The notes under the pieces: generated by a model
The model's input: the letters and a program-made list of their open reading frames with translations, nothing else
Databases searched by the model: none
Told to the model about the DNA's origin: nothing
Assembly: GCF_900323545.1 (NCBI RefSeq)
Contig: NZ_OOHN01000008.1
Span: forward strand, 143,941 to 207,940
From: Actinomyces sp. Marseille-P3109
Lineage (GTDB): Bacteria; Actinomycetota; Actinomycetes; Actinomycetales; Actinomycetaceae
Length of the DNA: 64,000 nt
Reading direction: 5' to 3'
Part shown: in pieces, positions 9,629 to 18,254 of the stretch
Numbering within the stretch: the first letter of the stretch is position 1
Layout: each line of letters opens with the position of its first letter
Program-made: the position numbers and the translations under genes

Positions 9629-11434
9629 CTAGATCGGCTCAGTGATGTGCGCTACCGCAGCGGCGTCGGTCAGCTCGGCCTCGGCCGCGGCGATCTGGGC
9701 CACGCGCTGGGCGTAGGCCTCCTTCTGGGCGGCGACGTCCTCCTCGGACCAGTCCAGCAGCGGCGCCATGATCTCAAGGATCTCGTCGGCGGCGCCCAGG
9801 CCCCGGTCGCGGCGAGAGAAGTCCAGGCGCACCCGGCGCAGCAGGACGTCGTCGAGACTCTCGGCACCCTCGTGGGTGACGGCCCAGGCGACCTCGGCGC
9901 GCAGGTAGGTGGGAGCCTCCGCCAGCGGCTCGCCCAGCCGCGCCTCAGGGCCGGCGGTGTCGATCGACTCCAGCAGGGCAGGGGTCTCGTCGCCGTAGCG
10001 GTCCAGCAGATGGGTGACCCGCTCCAGGGTCCAGCCGCGCTCGCCGGCGATCCGTCCGGCCCGCTTGGCCAGGGCGTGGTAGCCGGCCGCGCCCACCAGG
10101 GGCAGCTCCTGCGTGACGCAGGGGTGGGAGTGGGCCAGAGCCTCGCCCAGGGCGTGGTCGACGGCGTCGGAGGCCATCACCCGGTAGGTGGTCAGCTTGC
10201 CGCCGGCGATGGCGGTCAGGCCCGGGGCGATCCGGGTGACCGTGTGCTCGCGGGAGACCTTCGTGGAGGCGGCATCCGCGCCCGGCTTGAGCTTGGGCTG
10301 GAGCAGGGGACGCAGGCCCGCGTAGACGCCGATGATGTCGTCGCGCGTGATGGCGCGGGACAGGACGGAGTTGGCGTGCTCGAGGATGTAGTCGACGTCG
10401 GCGGCGGTGGCCACGGGCTTGGAGACGTCCAGGTCCCAGGGGGTGTCGGTGGTGCCGATGACCCAGTACTCGGGCCAGGGGATGATGAACAGGACCGACT
10501 TCTCGGTGCGCAGGAAGACCCCGGTCTCGGCGTCGATGGCCTCCTTGGGAACCACGATGTGAATGCCCTTGGAGGCCAGGACCTTCAGGCCCCCGGCGTC
10601 GGTGGCCAGGTCCTGGACATCCTCGGTCCACACGCCGGCGGCGTTGATGGTGCGCTTGGCGCGGACCTCGTGAGTGGCACCGGTGGCCAGGTCGGTGACG
10701 CGGGCGCCGTGGACGTGGCCGCGCTCGTCGGTGATGAAGCCGGTGGCCTTGGTGCGGTTGGCGGCCAGAGCCCCCAGGCCGACGGCGGTGCGCACCAGGT
10801 CGATGACCAGGCGGGCGTCGTCGACACGGGCGTCGAAGAAGCGGATGGAGCCGGCCAGGCCGCTGGTGTCCAGCGAGGGGGCGAGGGCGGAGGTGCCCTT
10901 GCGGCCCAGGTGGCGCTGGATCGGCACGGTCTTGCGGCCGCGGGAGCCGGCCAGGGCCAGGGCGTCGTACATGCCCACGCCGACGGCGGAGTAGGAGCGC
11001 TCGTAGTGGTGCTTGAGCGGCCACAGGAAGGGCTGGGCCTTGACCAGGTGCGGCGCGGTGGTGCTCAGCAGGCGGCCGCGCTCGGTGAGGGCCTCGTGCA
11101 CGAGGGCGAAGTTGAGCTGGTAGAGGTAGCGCAGGCCGCCGTGGACGAGCTTGGAGGACCACGAGGAGGTGCCCGAGGCCCAGTCGCCCATCTCCACGAT
11201 GCCGGTGCGCAGGCCGCGGGCGGCCGCGTCCAGGGCGATGCCGGCGCCGGTGACGCCGCCGCCGACGACGAGGAGGTCCAGGCCCTCGGATGAGGACATC
11301 TCCTCCAGGGCTCGCTCGCGCTGGGCGGCGTTGAGCGCGGTGTCGTGCGTGGGGGCCGGGTAGGCGGGACCCGCGGGGCCGGAGCTGTGGGCGGAGGACT
11401 TTTTCTTCGAGGAGGGGGTGCGGGTGGAGATCAT
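9629..11434 (-). CDS. glpD: Aerobic glycerol-3-phosphate dehydrogenase
   Basis: A 601-residue FAD enzyme that oxidises sn-glycerol-3-phosphate to dihydroxyacetone phosphate and passes electrons to quinone at the membrane. The Rossmann FAD motif DLLVVGGGVTGAGIALDAAA is near residue 53, followed by GTSSWSSKLVHGGLRYL, a GlpD signature. The C-terminal DAO_C domain runs from about residue 440. Length exceeds E. coli GlpD (501) and matches actinobacterial forms; the first 45 residues are Ser/Lys/Pro-rich and poorly constrained. ATG 11434 is preceded by AGGAG; the frame stays open to 11587. First gene of the operon, divergent from a SorC regulator. Confidence 0.95.
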   Translation of the reverse strand: MISTRTPSSKKKSSAHSSGPAGPAYPAPTHDTALNAAQRERALEEMSSSEGLDLLVVGGGVTGAGIALDAAARGLRTGIVEMGDWASGTSSWSSKLVHGGLRYLYQLNFALVHEALTERGRLLSTTAPHLVKAQPFLWPLKHHYERSYSAVGVGMYDALALAGSRGRKTVPIQRHLGRKGTSALAPSLDTSGLAGSIRFFDARVDDARLVIDLVRTAVGLGALAANRTKATGFITDERGHVHGARVTDLATGATHEVRAKRTINAAGVWTEDVQDLATDAGGLKVLASKGIHIVVPKEAIDAETGVFLRTEKSVLFIIPWPEYWVIGTTDTPWDLDVSKPVATAADVDYILEHANSVLSRAITRDDIIGVYAGLRPLLQPKLKPGADAASTKVSREHTVTRIAPGLTAIAGGKLTTYRVMASDAVDHALGEALAHSHPCVTQELPLVGAAGYHALAKRAGRIAGERGWTLERVTHLLDRYGDETPALLESIDTAGPEARLGEPLAEAPTYLRAEVAWAVTHEGAESLDDVLLRRVRLDFSRRDRGLGAADEILEIMAPLLDWSEEDVAAQKEAYAQRVAQIAAAEAELTDAAAVAHITEPI

Positions 11435-11604
11435 GGCTCCTGGACTCCTACGTTTCGAGAGGTCGGTTGCTGAGGTCTGCGGGCCCGGTCGGCGCTGACC
11501 GGGGTGCCAGGTGGGTGAGCGGGTGAGCTCCTGACTGCGCCGTGTCCCGCTGCGCTCACGCTGCCCCACCGTGGCGGTGGTCACCACTGTTCGTCATCTG
11601 TGGG

Positions 11605-11639
11605 AGTATGCGCAAGGTGGTTGCACAAACGTGCATACT
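11605..11639. promoter_or_regulatory. Nested inverted repeats between glpD and the SorC regulator (candidate operator)
   Basis: AGTATGC (11605-11611) pairs with GCATACT (11633-11639), and inside lies TGCAC-AAAC-GTGCA (11622-11635). The site is in the 345-base divergent gap 11435-11779, which holds no gene. Nested dyads of this size fit an oligomeric SorC/DeoR-type repressor acting on both glpD and its own gene. Which promoter it overlaps is not clear. Confidence 0.5.
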
Positions 11640-11779
11640 GGTTTGAGGGCTTCCACAAGAATGTCCGCTTACTTGAGCAGATTCCGTCTGGTCAAGGACA
11701 TCCGATGTCAGGGTGGAGGAGAATCATGCCCCTCCGTGGTGCGCAAAGGGCCCACGGCGGTGAGAGGAGAGAGACCGAC

Positions 11780-12949
11780 GTGACCGGCAAAGACGCCGTT
11801 GACGCCATCAACGCAACTGATGCCGCAAGGAGCGTCGTCGACCCCGGCGGCCTCGTGCGCGCCTACGAGGCGGCCTCCATGTACTACGTCCAGGGGGAGA
11901 CCATGGAGGTGATCGCCCACCACCTGGGGGTCTCGCGCTCCACCGTCTCCCGGCTCTTGGCGCGGGCCCGACGGGAGGGCGTCGTGCGGGTCACCCTCGT
12001 TCAGCCCGGTGGCGCCGGATCACTGGAGGGGCGGATGGAGCAGACCTTCGACGTGCGCACCCACATCGTCCCGGTGCGCGAGGGCACCACGGAGATCCAC
12101 CGCCTCCAGCAGGTCGCCTCCGTCGCGGCCGCGCACATGGTCGACCTCATCGAGACGCTGGCCGAGCCCGGCGGATCGGGTGGGACCGCTGCTCCGGCCG
12201 CGCCGGGGCCCGCCGGCCCGGGGCGTGGGAATCACGGCGACGACGCGAGACAGGGGGATGCGGACCGTGATGGCGCCGGGGGCGTCGTCGTCGGTGTCGC
12301 CTGGGGTACCACCATGTCTGAGGTCAGCGCCGCCCTGCCCTCGCGGTCGGTCCCGGGGCTGACGGTCGTCCAGCTCAACGGAGCCTCGGACCCGATGCGC
12401 GAGGGCCCCAGCGCCGGCGAGGTCCTCTCGCAGCTGCGCGCCTCGCTGGGGGCCCGCACGATCTCCTTCCCGGTGCCGGCCTTCTTCGACCACGTGGCCA
12501 CGCGCGAGGCCATGTGGTCGGAGCGCTCAGTCAAACGGGTCCTGGCGGTGACGCGCCGCGCGAGCCTGGCGGTCTTCGGCGTCGGCGCCCTCGATGCCCT
12601 CGACGCCGCCCTGCCCTCCCAGGTCTACGAGGGCGGTCACCTCACCGCCCGGGACCAGGCCGTCCTTCGCCGCCAGGACGTGGTGGGCGACGTGTGCACC
12701 GTGCTGCTGCGGGCCGACGGCTCCTGGCGCGATATCACCCTCAACGCCCGGGCCACCGGTCCGACCCCCGCCCAGCTCGCCCGTATCCCGCGGCGCCTGT
12801 GCGTGGCCGCCGGGACCGGCAAGGCCCGGGCGCTGCTGGCCGCCCTGCGCGCCCGCACTGCCACCGACCTCGTCGTCGACGACGCCACGGCCCGCGCGGT
12901 CCTGGAGCTCGCCGAGGCCCGGGGGCAGGCGGGGGCCGGTTCTCGGTGA
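11780..12949 (+). CDS. SorC-family transcriptional regulator, divergent from glpDFK
   Basis: A 389-residue regulator of the SorC family. An N-terminal sigma70-region-4-like HTH (AHHLGVSRSTVSRLLARARR, about residues 47-66) is followed by a large sugar-phosphate-binding domain (GVAWGTTMSEVSAALP, AVFGVGALDALD). There is an unusual Gly/Pro/Asp-rich insert around residues 137-170. The GTG at 11780 with an AGGAGAG site is preferred; the frame continues upstream to 11600, but that segment overlaps the likely promoter. Divergence from glpD and the dyad between them suggest it controls glycerol use, with a phosphorylated C3 compound as effector (inference). Confidence 0.85.
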   Translation: MTGKDAVDAINATDAARSVVDPGGLVRAYEAASMYYVQGETMEVIAHHLGVSRSTVSRLLARARREGVVRVTLVQPGGAGSLEGRMEQTFDVRTHIVPVREGTTEIHRLQQVASVAAAHMVDLIETLAEPGGSGGTAAPAAPGPAGPGRGNHGDDARQGDADRDGAGGVVVGVAWGTTMSEVSAALPSRSVPGLTVVQLNGASDPMREGPSAGEVLSQLRASLGARTISFPVPAFFDHVATREAMWSERSVKRVLAVTRRASLAVFGVGALDALDAALPSQVYEGGHLTARDQAVLRRQDVVGDVCTVLLRADGSWRDITLNARATGPTPAQLARIPRRLCVAAGTGKARALLAALRARTATDLVVDDATARAVLELAEARGQAGAGSR

Positions 12950-13080
12950 GCGGCTGACGTGGCAGGATGTGAGCCCGGATCGCACTGCGATCCGCACAAT
13001 GCCGGACGCCGCCGGTGGAGCACCGGCCTCGCAGGCCGCGAGACGAGAACTGATCCCTACGGAATCTCTACGGAACACGG

Positions 13081-13716
13081 ATGACGATGAGCACTACGGC
13101 TGTCACGACAGATGAGTGCCGACCAACCGGACGGCCGACGCACCGGGTCGAGGTCTACGGGGCCGACGGCGCGCGCCGCATCCTGAGGCCGGCGCGCCCG
13201 GCGGACGTGCGCGCCATCGCTGAGCTGGTGCGGCCCTACGCCGAGCGCCGCGTCCTGGTCGCCAAGGACCTCATCTCCTACTTCGAGGACATCCAGGAGT
13301 TCATCGTCGCTGAGGAGGTCCCGGGCGGCGTCGGAGGCGCCGGTGGGGAGACCCCCTCGCCGGCGGTCCCCAGGATCGTGGGCTGCGGGGCGCTGCACGT
13401 CATGTGGGACGACATCGCCGAGGTGCGCACCCTGGCCGTCCACCCCGATGCCCTGGGGACCGGGCTCGGCTCGGCCGTCCTGCGCGAGCTCATCGCGCAG
13501 GCGCGGCAGATGGGGCTCAAGCGGGTGTTCTGCCTGACCTTCGAGGAGCCCTTCTTCGGCTCCCACGGCTTCGAGCCGATTGAGGGCACGCCCGTGGGTG
13601 CGGACGTCTTCTCCGAGATGCTGCGCTCCCACGACGACGGCCTGGCCGAGTTCCTCGACCTGGCCCGGGTCAAGCCCAACACCCTGGGCAACGCCCGCAT
13701 GCTCCTGCATCTGTGA
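13081..13716 (+). CDS. GNAT acetyltransferase, ArgA-like amino-acid N-acetyltransferase
   Basis: A 211-residue GNAT protein. The acetyl-CoA loop is seen in EVRTLAVHPDALGTGLGSAV (Q/RxxGxG/A type), preceded by the IVGCGALHVMW strand and followed by KRVFCLTFEEPFFGSHGFEP. This pattern (VGC.AL, EVRTLAV, R.FCLTF.EPFF...F) is that of the short stand-alone N-acetylglutamate synthases of Actinobacteria, the first step of arginine synthesis. No other arg gene is nearby, so specificity rests on similarity alone. A glycine-rich insert (about residues 82-92) is unusual. Start ATG 13081 or 13087; no strong ribosome site distinguishes them. Confidence 0.8.
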   Translation: MTMSTTAVTTDECRPTGRPTHRVEVYGADGARRILRPARPADVRAIAELVRPYAERRVLVAKDLISYFEDIQEFIVAEEVPGGVGGAGGETPSPAVPRIVGCGALHVMWDDIAEVRTLAVHPDALGTGLGSAVLRELIAQARQMGLKRVFCLTFEEPFFGSHGFEPIEGTPVGADVFSEMLRSHDDGLAEFLDLARVKPNTLGNARMLLHL

Positions 13717-13741
13717 GCCGGCCGGGCTCAAAGAGCCGGCT
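13715..13741 (+). terminator. GC-rich hairpin after the ArgA-like gene
   Basis: AGCCGGC (13716-13722) pairs with GCCGGCT (13735-13741), starting within the stop codon. An alternative pairing GAGCC/GGCTC also exists. Short stem without a clear T-run, so moderate support. Confidence 0.4.
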
Positions 13742-13803
13742 GCGGTCCAGTGCGGCATGCCGTGGCTCTGTGCGGCTTCATGATCGGGCGCGATCCTCTC
13801 CGG

Positions 13804-13845
13804 ACAACCATGCGACAACCATGCGACAACCATGCGACAACCATG
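13804..13845 (+). repeat. Four tandem copies of an 11-bp unit (ACAACCATGCG)
   Basis: Perfect units at 13804-13814, 13815-13825 and 13826-13836, with a fourth running into the ribosome site of the next gene at 13837-13845. Each unit carries an ATG. The array ends about 11 bases before the start codon at 13857, so a change in copy number would alter the 5' leader and the spacing of upstream ATGs. Confidence 0.9.
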
Positions 13846-13856
13846 GAGGAGCACCC

Positions 13857-14342
13857 ATGATCCGCAACGTTCACGAACGCGTCATCAACGCCCCGCTCGA
13901 GTCTCTGGGCGTCCTGCTCGACGCTCTGGGGCAGAAGGGTGATCGCCTTTGGCCCTCGCGGTACTGGCCGCCGATGGTCCTGGATCGGCCGTTGGCGCTG
14001 GGAGCCGATGGAGGGCATGACGACATCCATTACTACGTCAGCGAGTACGAGCCCGGCCAACGGGTACGGTTCACCTTCCATCCGCGCACCGGGATCATCG
14101 GCGCCCACGAGCTGAGTCTCGACGCGCTGGACGAGGAGCGCACCCGCATCCGCCACGTCCTCATCGGGCGCACCCGCGGGGCCATGAGGGTCATGTTCCC
14201 GGTCATGGTCGAGCCCCTGCACGACGCCGTCGTCGAGGACCTCTTCGACAACGCCGAGCGGGAGACGACTGGTTCAGTGGCCCGGCCCGCGACCTGGGGC
14301 CCGCGAGTGCGCCTGCTGCGCCGCCTCGCCGGCGGCAGATAG
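13857..14342 (+). CDS. SRPBCC-like protein of unknown function
   Basis: A 161-residue cytoplasmic protein with features of the SRPBCC/START-like fold: an N-terminal NVHERVINAPLESLGVLLDA, a middle YYVSEYEPGQRVRFTFHP and a C-terminal long helix (VMVEPLHDAVVEDLFDNAER). Proteins of this fold bind small hydrophobic ligands in a central cavity. No catalytic residues are recognisable. ATG 13857 follows a GGAGGA site that abuts the 11-bp repeat array. The short gap to the next gene (125 bases) does not show an operon. Function unknown. Confidence 0.7.
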   Translation: MIRNVHERVINAPLESLGVLLDALGQKGDRLWPSRYWPPMVLDRPLALGADGGHDDIHYYVSEYEPGQRVRFTFHPRTGIIGAHELSLDALDEERTRIRHVLIGRTRGAMRVMFPVMVEPLHDAVVEDLFDNAERETTGSVARPATWGPRVRLLRRLAGGR

Positions 14343-14467
14343 CCGTCAAGCGCGGTCCGCAGCGATGGGGAGTTCTGCCTGGGGCTGCCGCGGAACTGAG
14401 GCGATAGTCTGACGAGGCCTGCCGGATCCCCGTGCATCCATCCGATGATCCCTTGAGGAAAGTGCTT

Positions 14468-15382
14468 ATGAACCAGCCGCCGGTCAACAATCCCTACGGT
14501 CGGCCGGGACGGCCCGGTCAGCCCGCCCAGTACGGCCAACCGGTTCAGCACGGCTACCCCGCTCAGCAGAACCAGTACGGTCTCCCCGGTCCTCAGAGCC
14601 AGTACGGTCAGACGAGTCAGGCCGGTGACGGTCAGCAGAGCCACGGACGCCCTGACCAGCCCGGCCAGTACGGCCGGGTCGGGACCGGCCAGCCGGGTAA
14701 TGGCGCTGCGGCCGGCCCGCAGCCGTCGTCGGCCCCGCACGACTACCAGCCCTCCCGGCTCGGCCCGATCCCCGTCGAGCAGGACAGGCTGGTCCTCAGG
14801 CCCACGGAGACGACGGCCAGCCGCATCCAGCTCCTCGTGGGCGGCGGCTTCGGGCTGGTGTGCCTGGCCGGTGCGGTGTGGAACCTCATCCACCTCGGTG
14901 GTAAGGGCACGATCGGTGCGTTCGTCATCCTGCTGCTGCTAGGGCTGTTCGTGATGCTCGGGGTCCTGTCCCTCCTGTCGGTGCGCACGGTGCTCGATGC
15001 CACCGGCATCCACGTGGGAGCTTCTGGCAGAAGCCGTGACATCTCCTGGCCCCGATCGCGCACGGGCCTGTTCGTCAAGGTCTCCGGCGCCCCCACCGCC
15101 CTGAGCGCCGCCGCAGGCAAGCCCCAGATCCGTCACGCCGAGGCGCACGTCGTCGACACCGACGGCACGGCCATTGCCCTGACGGGATTGAGCTGGTCCG
15201 GCCTGAGCGGAGAGGCGCTGGAGCGCAAAGGAACCGCCGAGCTGGACCGCATCTGGGACTGGGCCGTGGCCCGCGGCTACACCCAGGAGACGGGCGAGTA
15301 CGTCGAACTGGGCGGCGTCCTCGGCATCCAGCAGGGGGCCAGGGCCCGCCAGGAGCGCCGCCAGGGCCTGAGCCGCCCTTGA
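14468..15382 (+). CDS. Two-helix membrane protein with Gln/Tyr/Gly/Pro-rich N-terminus
   Basis: A 304-residue protein of unknown function. Residues 1-90 are low-complexity, built on repeats such as GQPAQYGQP and QYGQTSQ. Two close membrane segments follow at about residues 120-175 (LLVGGGFGLVCLAGAVWNLI and AFVILLLLGLFVMLGVLSLL), then a roughly 110-residue C-terminal domain with a SGRSRDISWPRSRTGLFVKV start, resembling bacterial PH-like membrane domains. The low-complexity part resembles the tails of two other membrane proteins at 21.2-22.3 kb. ATG 14468 with an AGGAAA site. Confidence 0.75.
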   Translation: MNQPPVNNPYGRPGRPGQPAQYGQPVQHGYPAQQNQYGLPGPQSQYGQTSQAGDGQQSHGRPDQPGQYGRVGTGQPGNGAAAGPQPSSAPHDYQPSRLGPIPVEQDRLVLRPTETTASRIQLLVGGGFGLVCLAGAVWNLIHLGGKGTIGAFVILLLLGLFVMLGVLSLLSVRTVLDATGIHVGASGRSRDISWPRSRTGLFVKVSGAPTALSAAAGKPQIRHAEAHVVDTDGTAIALTGLSWSGLSGEALERKGTAELDRIWDWAVARGYTQETGEYVELGGVLGIQQGARARQERRQGLSRP

Positions 15383-15493
15383 GCAGACGGGGCGCCGTCG
15401 GGGTGGAGCCCCGCGAACCGTCAGGGTCCCGCGCGATCGTGGGGCAGGCCTCGGACTCGTGCCCTCTGCCCGACGAAGGCCCACGGTACGAAC

Positions 15494-16618
15494 GTGAGGC
15501 CTGCAAGGACACTCAGCCGGCTGGCGACGGAAGCGGCCAGCCCCGTCCAAGCCGCTGCCGCTACGGTGTGCACCGTGCCTGCCCGCCCCGCCCCTCACGA
15601 CCCTCATGACACGATTGCCGCCGCGCCGTCCGCATCGTCTGCGCCGGCTGTGCGCGCCGTGCCCGCCGTCCCTGCAGTGGCACCGGTGCCGCCGCCTCCC
15701 GACCCGGGTGAGCCGTCGGCGCAGGCCGTCATCGCCTGGTACGACGCCCATGCCCGGGACCTGCCGTGGCGCCTGCCCGGAACAACGCCGTGGGAGGTCC
15801 TCGTCTCAGAGGTCATGAGCCAGCAGACCCCGGTCGCCCGCGTCATCCCCTCCTGGCAGGAGTGGATGCGCCGCTGGCCCGGGCCGGCCGAGCTCGCCCA
15901 GGCCCCCACCGCCGAGGTGCTACGGGTCTGGGGGCGCCTGGGCTACCCGCGCCGGGCCCTGCGGCTCATCGAGTGCGCCCGCAGCGTGGTCGAGCAGCAC
16001 GACGGGGTCCTGCCCGACGACCTCGACGCCCTCCTGGCCCTGCCCGGGGTGGGGGAGTACACGGCCGGCGCCGTCCTCGCCTTCGCCCATGGTCGCCGCG
16101 CCCTCGTGCTGGACACGAACGTCAGGCGGGTCCTGACGCGCGCTGTCGGAGGCCAAGCGCTGCCAGCCCCCAGCCTCAACCGGGCCGAGCGTGAGCGGGC
16201 GCTGCACCTGCTGCCCGAGGAAGACGCCACCGCCGCCCACTGGTCGGTGGCCGTCATGGAGCTCGGCGCCCTGGTGTGCACCGCCCGCGAACCGGACTGC
16301 GGCACCTGCCCGTGGCGCAGCAGCTGCGCCTGGCTGGCGGCCGGCCGCCCTGCGGACATCCACGCCGGACGACGCCGGACCCAGGCCTGGCACGGCACCG
16401 ATCGTCAGGCCCGTGGTCTGGTCATGGCCCTTCTGCGGGAGGCCGCTGACGGGCAGCCCGTGGAGGCCGGGGAGCTGATGGCCTGCGCCGCCCGAGCGGG
16501 TGCGCGCTCCACCGGTGGAGCCCCCGATCCCGATCAGCCCGGGCGCGCCCTGGCCACCCTCCTGGCTGACGGGCTCATCGCCACCGACGACGACGGCGCC
16601 ACGTACCGGCTCCCGTAG
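15494..16618 (+). CDS. mutY: A/G-specific adenine glycosylase MutY
   Basis: A base-excision repair enzyme removing adenine mispaired with 8-oxoguanine. Visible: SEVMSQQTPVARVIPSW with the catalytic Glu, the helix-hairpin-helix LLALPGVGEYTAGAV, LDTNVRRVL with the catalytic Asp, and a C-x6-C-x2-C-x5-C iron-sulfur loop (CTAREPDCGTCPWRSSC). The C-terminal NUDIX-like 8-oxoG recognition domain is much shorter than in E. coli, as in other Actinobacteria. The open frame gives 374 residues from GTG 15494, but the first 75 are Ala/Pro-rich and the true start may be a downstream GTG near 15575. Confidence 0.93.
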   Translation: MRPARTLSRLATEAASPVQAAAATVCTVPARPAPHDPHDTIAAAPSASSAPAVRAVPAVPAVAPVPPPPDPGEPSAQAVIAWYDAHARDLPWRLPGTTPWEVLVSEVMSQQTPVARVIPSWQEWMRRWPGPAELAQAPTAEVLRVWGRLGYPRRALRLIECARSVVEQHDGVLPDDLDALLALPGVGEYTAGAVLAFAHGRRALVLDTNVRRVLTRAVGGQALPAPSLNRAERERALHLLPEEDATAAHWSVAVMELGALVCTAREPDCGTCPWRSSCAWLAAGRPADIHAGRRRTQAWHGTDRQARGLVMALLREAADGQPVEAGELMACAARAGARSTGGAPDPDQPGRALATLLADGLIATDDDGATYRLP

Positions 16619-16730
16619 CCGCCCGTCGACCTTGTGCAGCGGTACAACGAGCGCACGGACGCACCCTGCGGCTCGCCGGATCGTACCGGGGAATCAATCC
16701 TCGAGGCGCTCGACGGCGCGTCCGCGAGGC

Positions 16731-16752
16731 CGGGCCGGCGAGTGCCGGCCCG
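16731..16752 (+). terminator. Hairpin terminator after mutY
   Basis: CGGGCCGGC (16731-16739), loop GAGT, GCCGGCCCG (16744-16752): a perfect 9-bp GC stem about 110 bases past the mutY stop, followed by weakly T-containing sequence. Confidence 0.5.
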
Positions 16753-16842
16753 TACTGACAGCGATGGATCTCGATGGATCACCGCCCCACCCGGGCGGGG
16801 CGCTCACGGCCCTGCGACCATTGCGCCGGTAGAGTCGTGACC

Positions 16843-18180
16843 ATGGCCAAGGGACGCGGACGCAGTCATAGGGGAAGCGCAGGACGACGCGGCTCGGCCC
16901 GTCGCGGCGCGGGCTCCGCCGCCGGCCGCTCCTCCTCAGGAGCCCAGTCCCGGCCCCACCGGCAGGCAGGTGGGGCCGGCGGATCCGCCGCCCGTCAGGG
17001 CACCGGATCCTCCACATCGCCTCGCTCCGGCACCGGGGGCGACCATTCCCCCCAGGGCAAGGGGCGTGGAAGCCGTACCCACGGCACCAAGCAGACCGGC
17101 CACCCCTTGCACTCGGGGCAGGCAGGTCGGTCGGCCTCCGGTGGGCGCCCGGGAAAACCGGCTCAGGGCGGCAAGGGTCAGGGAGCGCACAAGGGACGAG
17201 CAGGCAAAGGGTCGCAGCGCTCCCAGAGTTCCCAGGGCTCCCAGGGCTCTTCGGCCGTGCGCTCGCGGCAGGCCGCTCCGGGGACCGCTCACTCCTCCCG
17301 GACGAGCTCGACCCAGACCGGTCGCTCCGGCCGTCGTCGCAACGGCTGGGGCAAGGGCGCCCAGTGGGCCCACATCGGCGGCGGGCGGCTCACCGGCGCC
17401 CCCGACTCCGTCCCGAACGGCCCGGACCAGCCCCGCAGCGGACGGCTGCGCAAGCCGATCCCTCCCCAGCCTCGCTACGGCCTGCGCCGCACGCTCGTGC
17501 TGGGCGGTGCGCTGCTGTTCCTCCTGCTGCTCGTAGTGGCCATCATCGTCGGCTACTTCTGGGTGCGCGGCACGATCCGCGGCCAGGACGCGGAGCGTGC
17601 CGCCGCCCAGGTGCGCACCGTCTACCCCACTCCCGTGACCTGCGACCCCTCAACTCTGTCGAATACCTTCCACGGCCCGGAGTCCGTCGGCGTGGGCGCC
17701 GGAGCGACCTTCACCATCTCCCTGGTCAACAACGGCTCGGTACCCTGCCTCCTCGATGCCGGCAGCCAGGCCGTGGGGGTACGGGTCTCCTCGGGCTCCC
17801 AGCAGGTGTGGGACTCCATGACCTGCCCGGTGGGCCAGACCGAGCGACCTCTTCTTCTCCCCCCGGGCCAGGCCGCCGATGTCAGCGTGACGTGGAACGG
17901 AAACGCTGCCACCTCCGACTGCGCTGCCGCCACGGCGGCGCCCGCCTCACCGGCAAGCGCCTCGGCCTCCTCCACGCCGAGCGACGACGTGAGCGCCCGG
18001 GCCACGGGCCAGGACACGGCCTCAGCTGATCCGAGTTCGACCGACGCCTCCTCCGCGAGTGCCTCGGCCGGCCAGAACCAGACCGCCCCAGGGAGCGCGG
18101 CGGGGGCCGGGACCTACCGCTTCCGATTTGTCATGGGGGGTAAGGACCTGACCGAGGATCGGGTCTTCGTCGTCGGCTGA
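16843..18180 (+). CDS. Membrane-anchored protein, basic N-terminus and extracytoplasmic DUF4232-like domain
   Basis: A 445-residue protein of unknown function. Residues 1-190 are strongly basic and low complexity (Gly/Ser/Arg/Lys/Gln) and would be cytoplasmic. One membrane helix follows (LVLGGALLFLLLLVVAIIVG, near residue 225). The outside part has a beta-rich domain with two Cys pairs and TFTISLVNNGSVPCLLDAG, reminiscent of DUF4232, then a Ser/Ala/Thr linker and a final YRFRFVMGGKDLTEDRVFVV strand. The basic tail could bind nucleic acid or the membrane surface (inference). The frame opens at 16774, but ATG 16843 gives the MAKGRGRSHRG start. Confidence 0.75.
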   Translation: MAKGRGRSHRGSAGRRGSARRGAGSAAGRSSSGAQSRPHRQAGGAGGSAARQGTGSSTSPRSGTGGDHSPQGKGRGSRTHGTKQTGHPLHSGQAGRSASGGRPGKPAQGGKGQGAHKGRAGKGSQRSQSSQGSQGSSAVRSRQAAPGTAHSSRTSSTQTGRSGRRRNGWGKGAQWAHIGGGRLTGAPDSVPNGPDQPRSGRLRKPIPPQPRYGLRRTLVLGGALLFLLLLVVAIIVGYFWVRGTIRGQDAERAAAQVRTVYPTPVTCDPSTLSNTFHGPESVGVGAGATFTISLVNNGSVPCLLDAGSQAVGVRVSSGSQQVWDSMTCPVGQTERPLLLPPGQAADVSVTWNGNAATSDCAAATAAPASPASASASSTPSDDVSARATGQDTASADPSSTDASSASASAGQNQTAPGSAAGAGTYRFRFVMGGKDLTEDRVFVVG

Positions 18181-18254
18181 GGCCGTTCGTCCCGCATCGG
18201 CCGCCATGGTGTCAGGTGCTTGCCGGTGCCGGAGTTCCGAGGGCTGGGAGGGGG

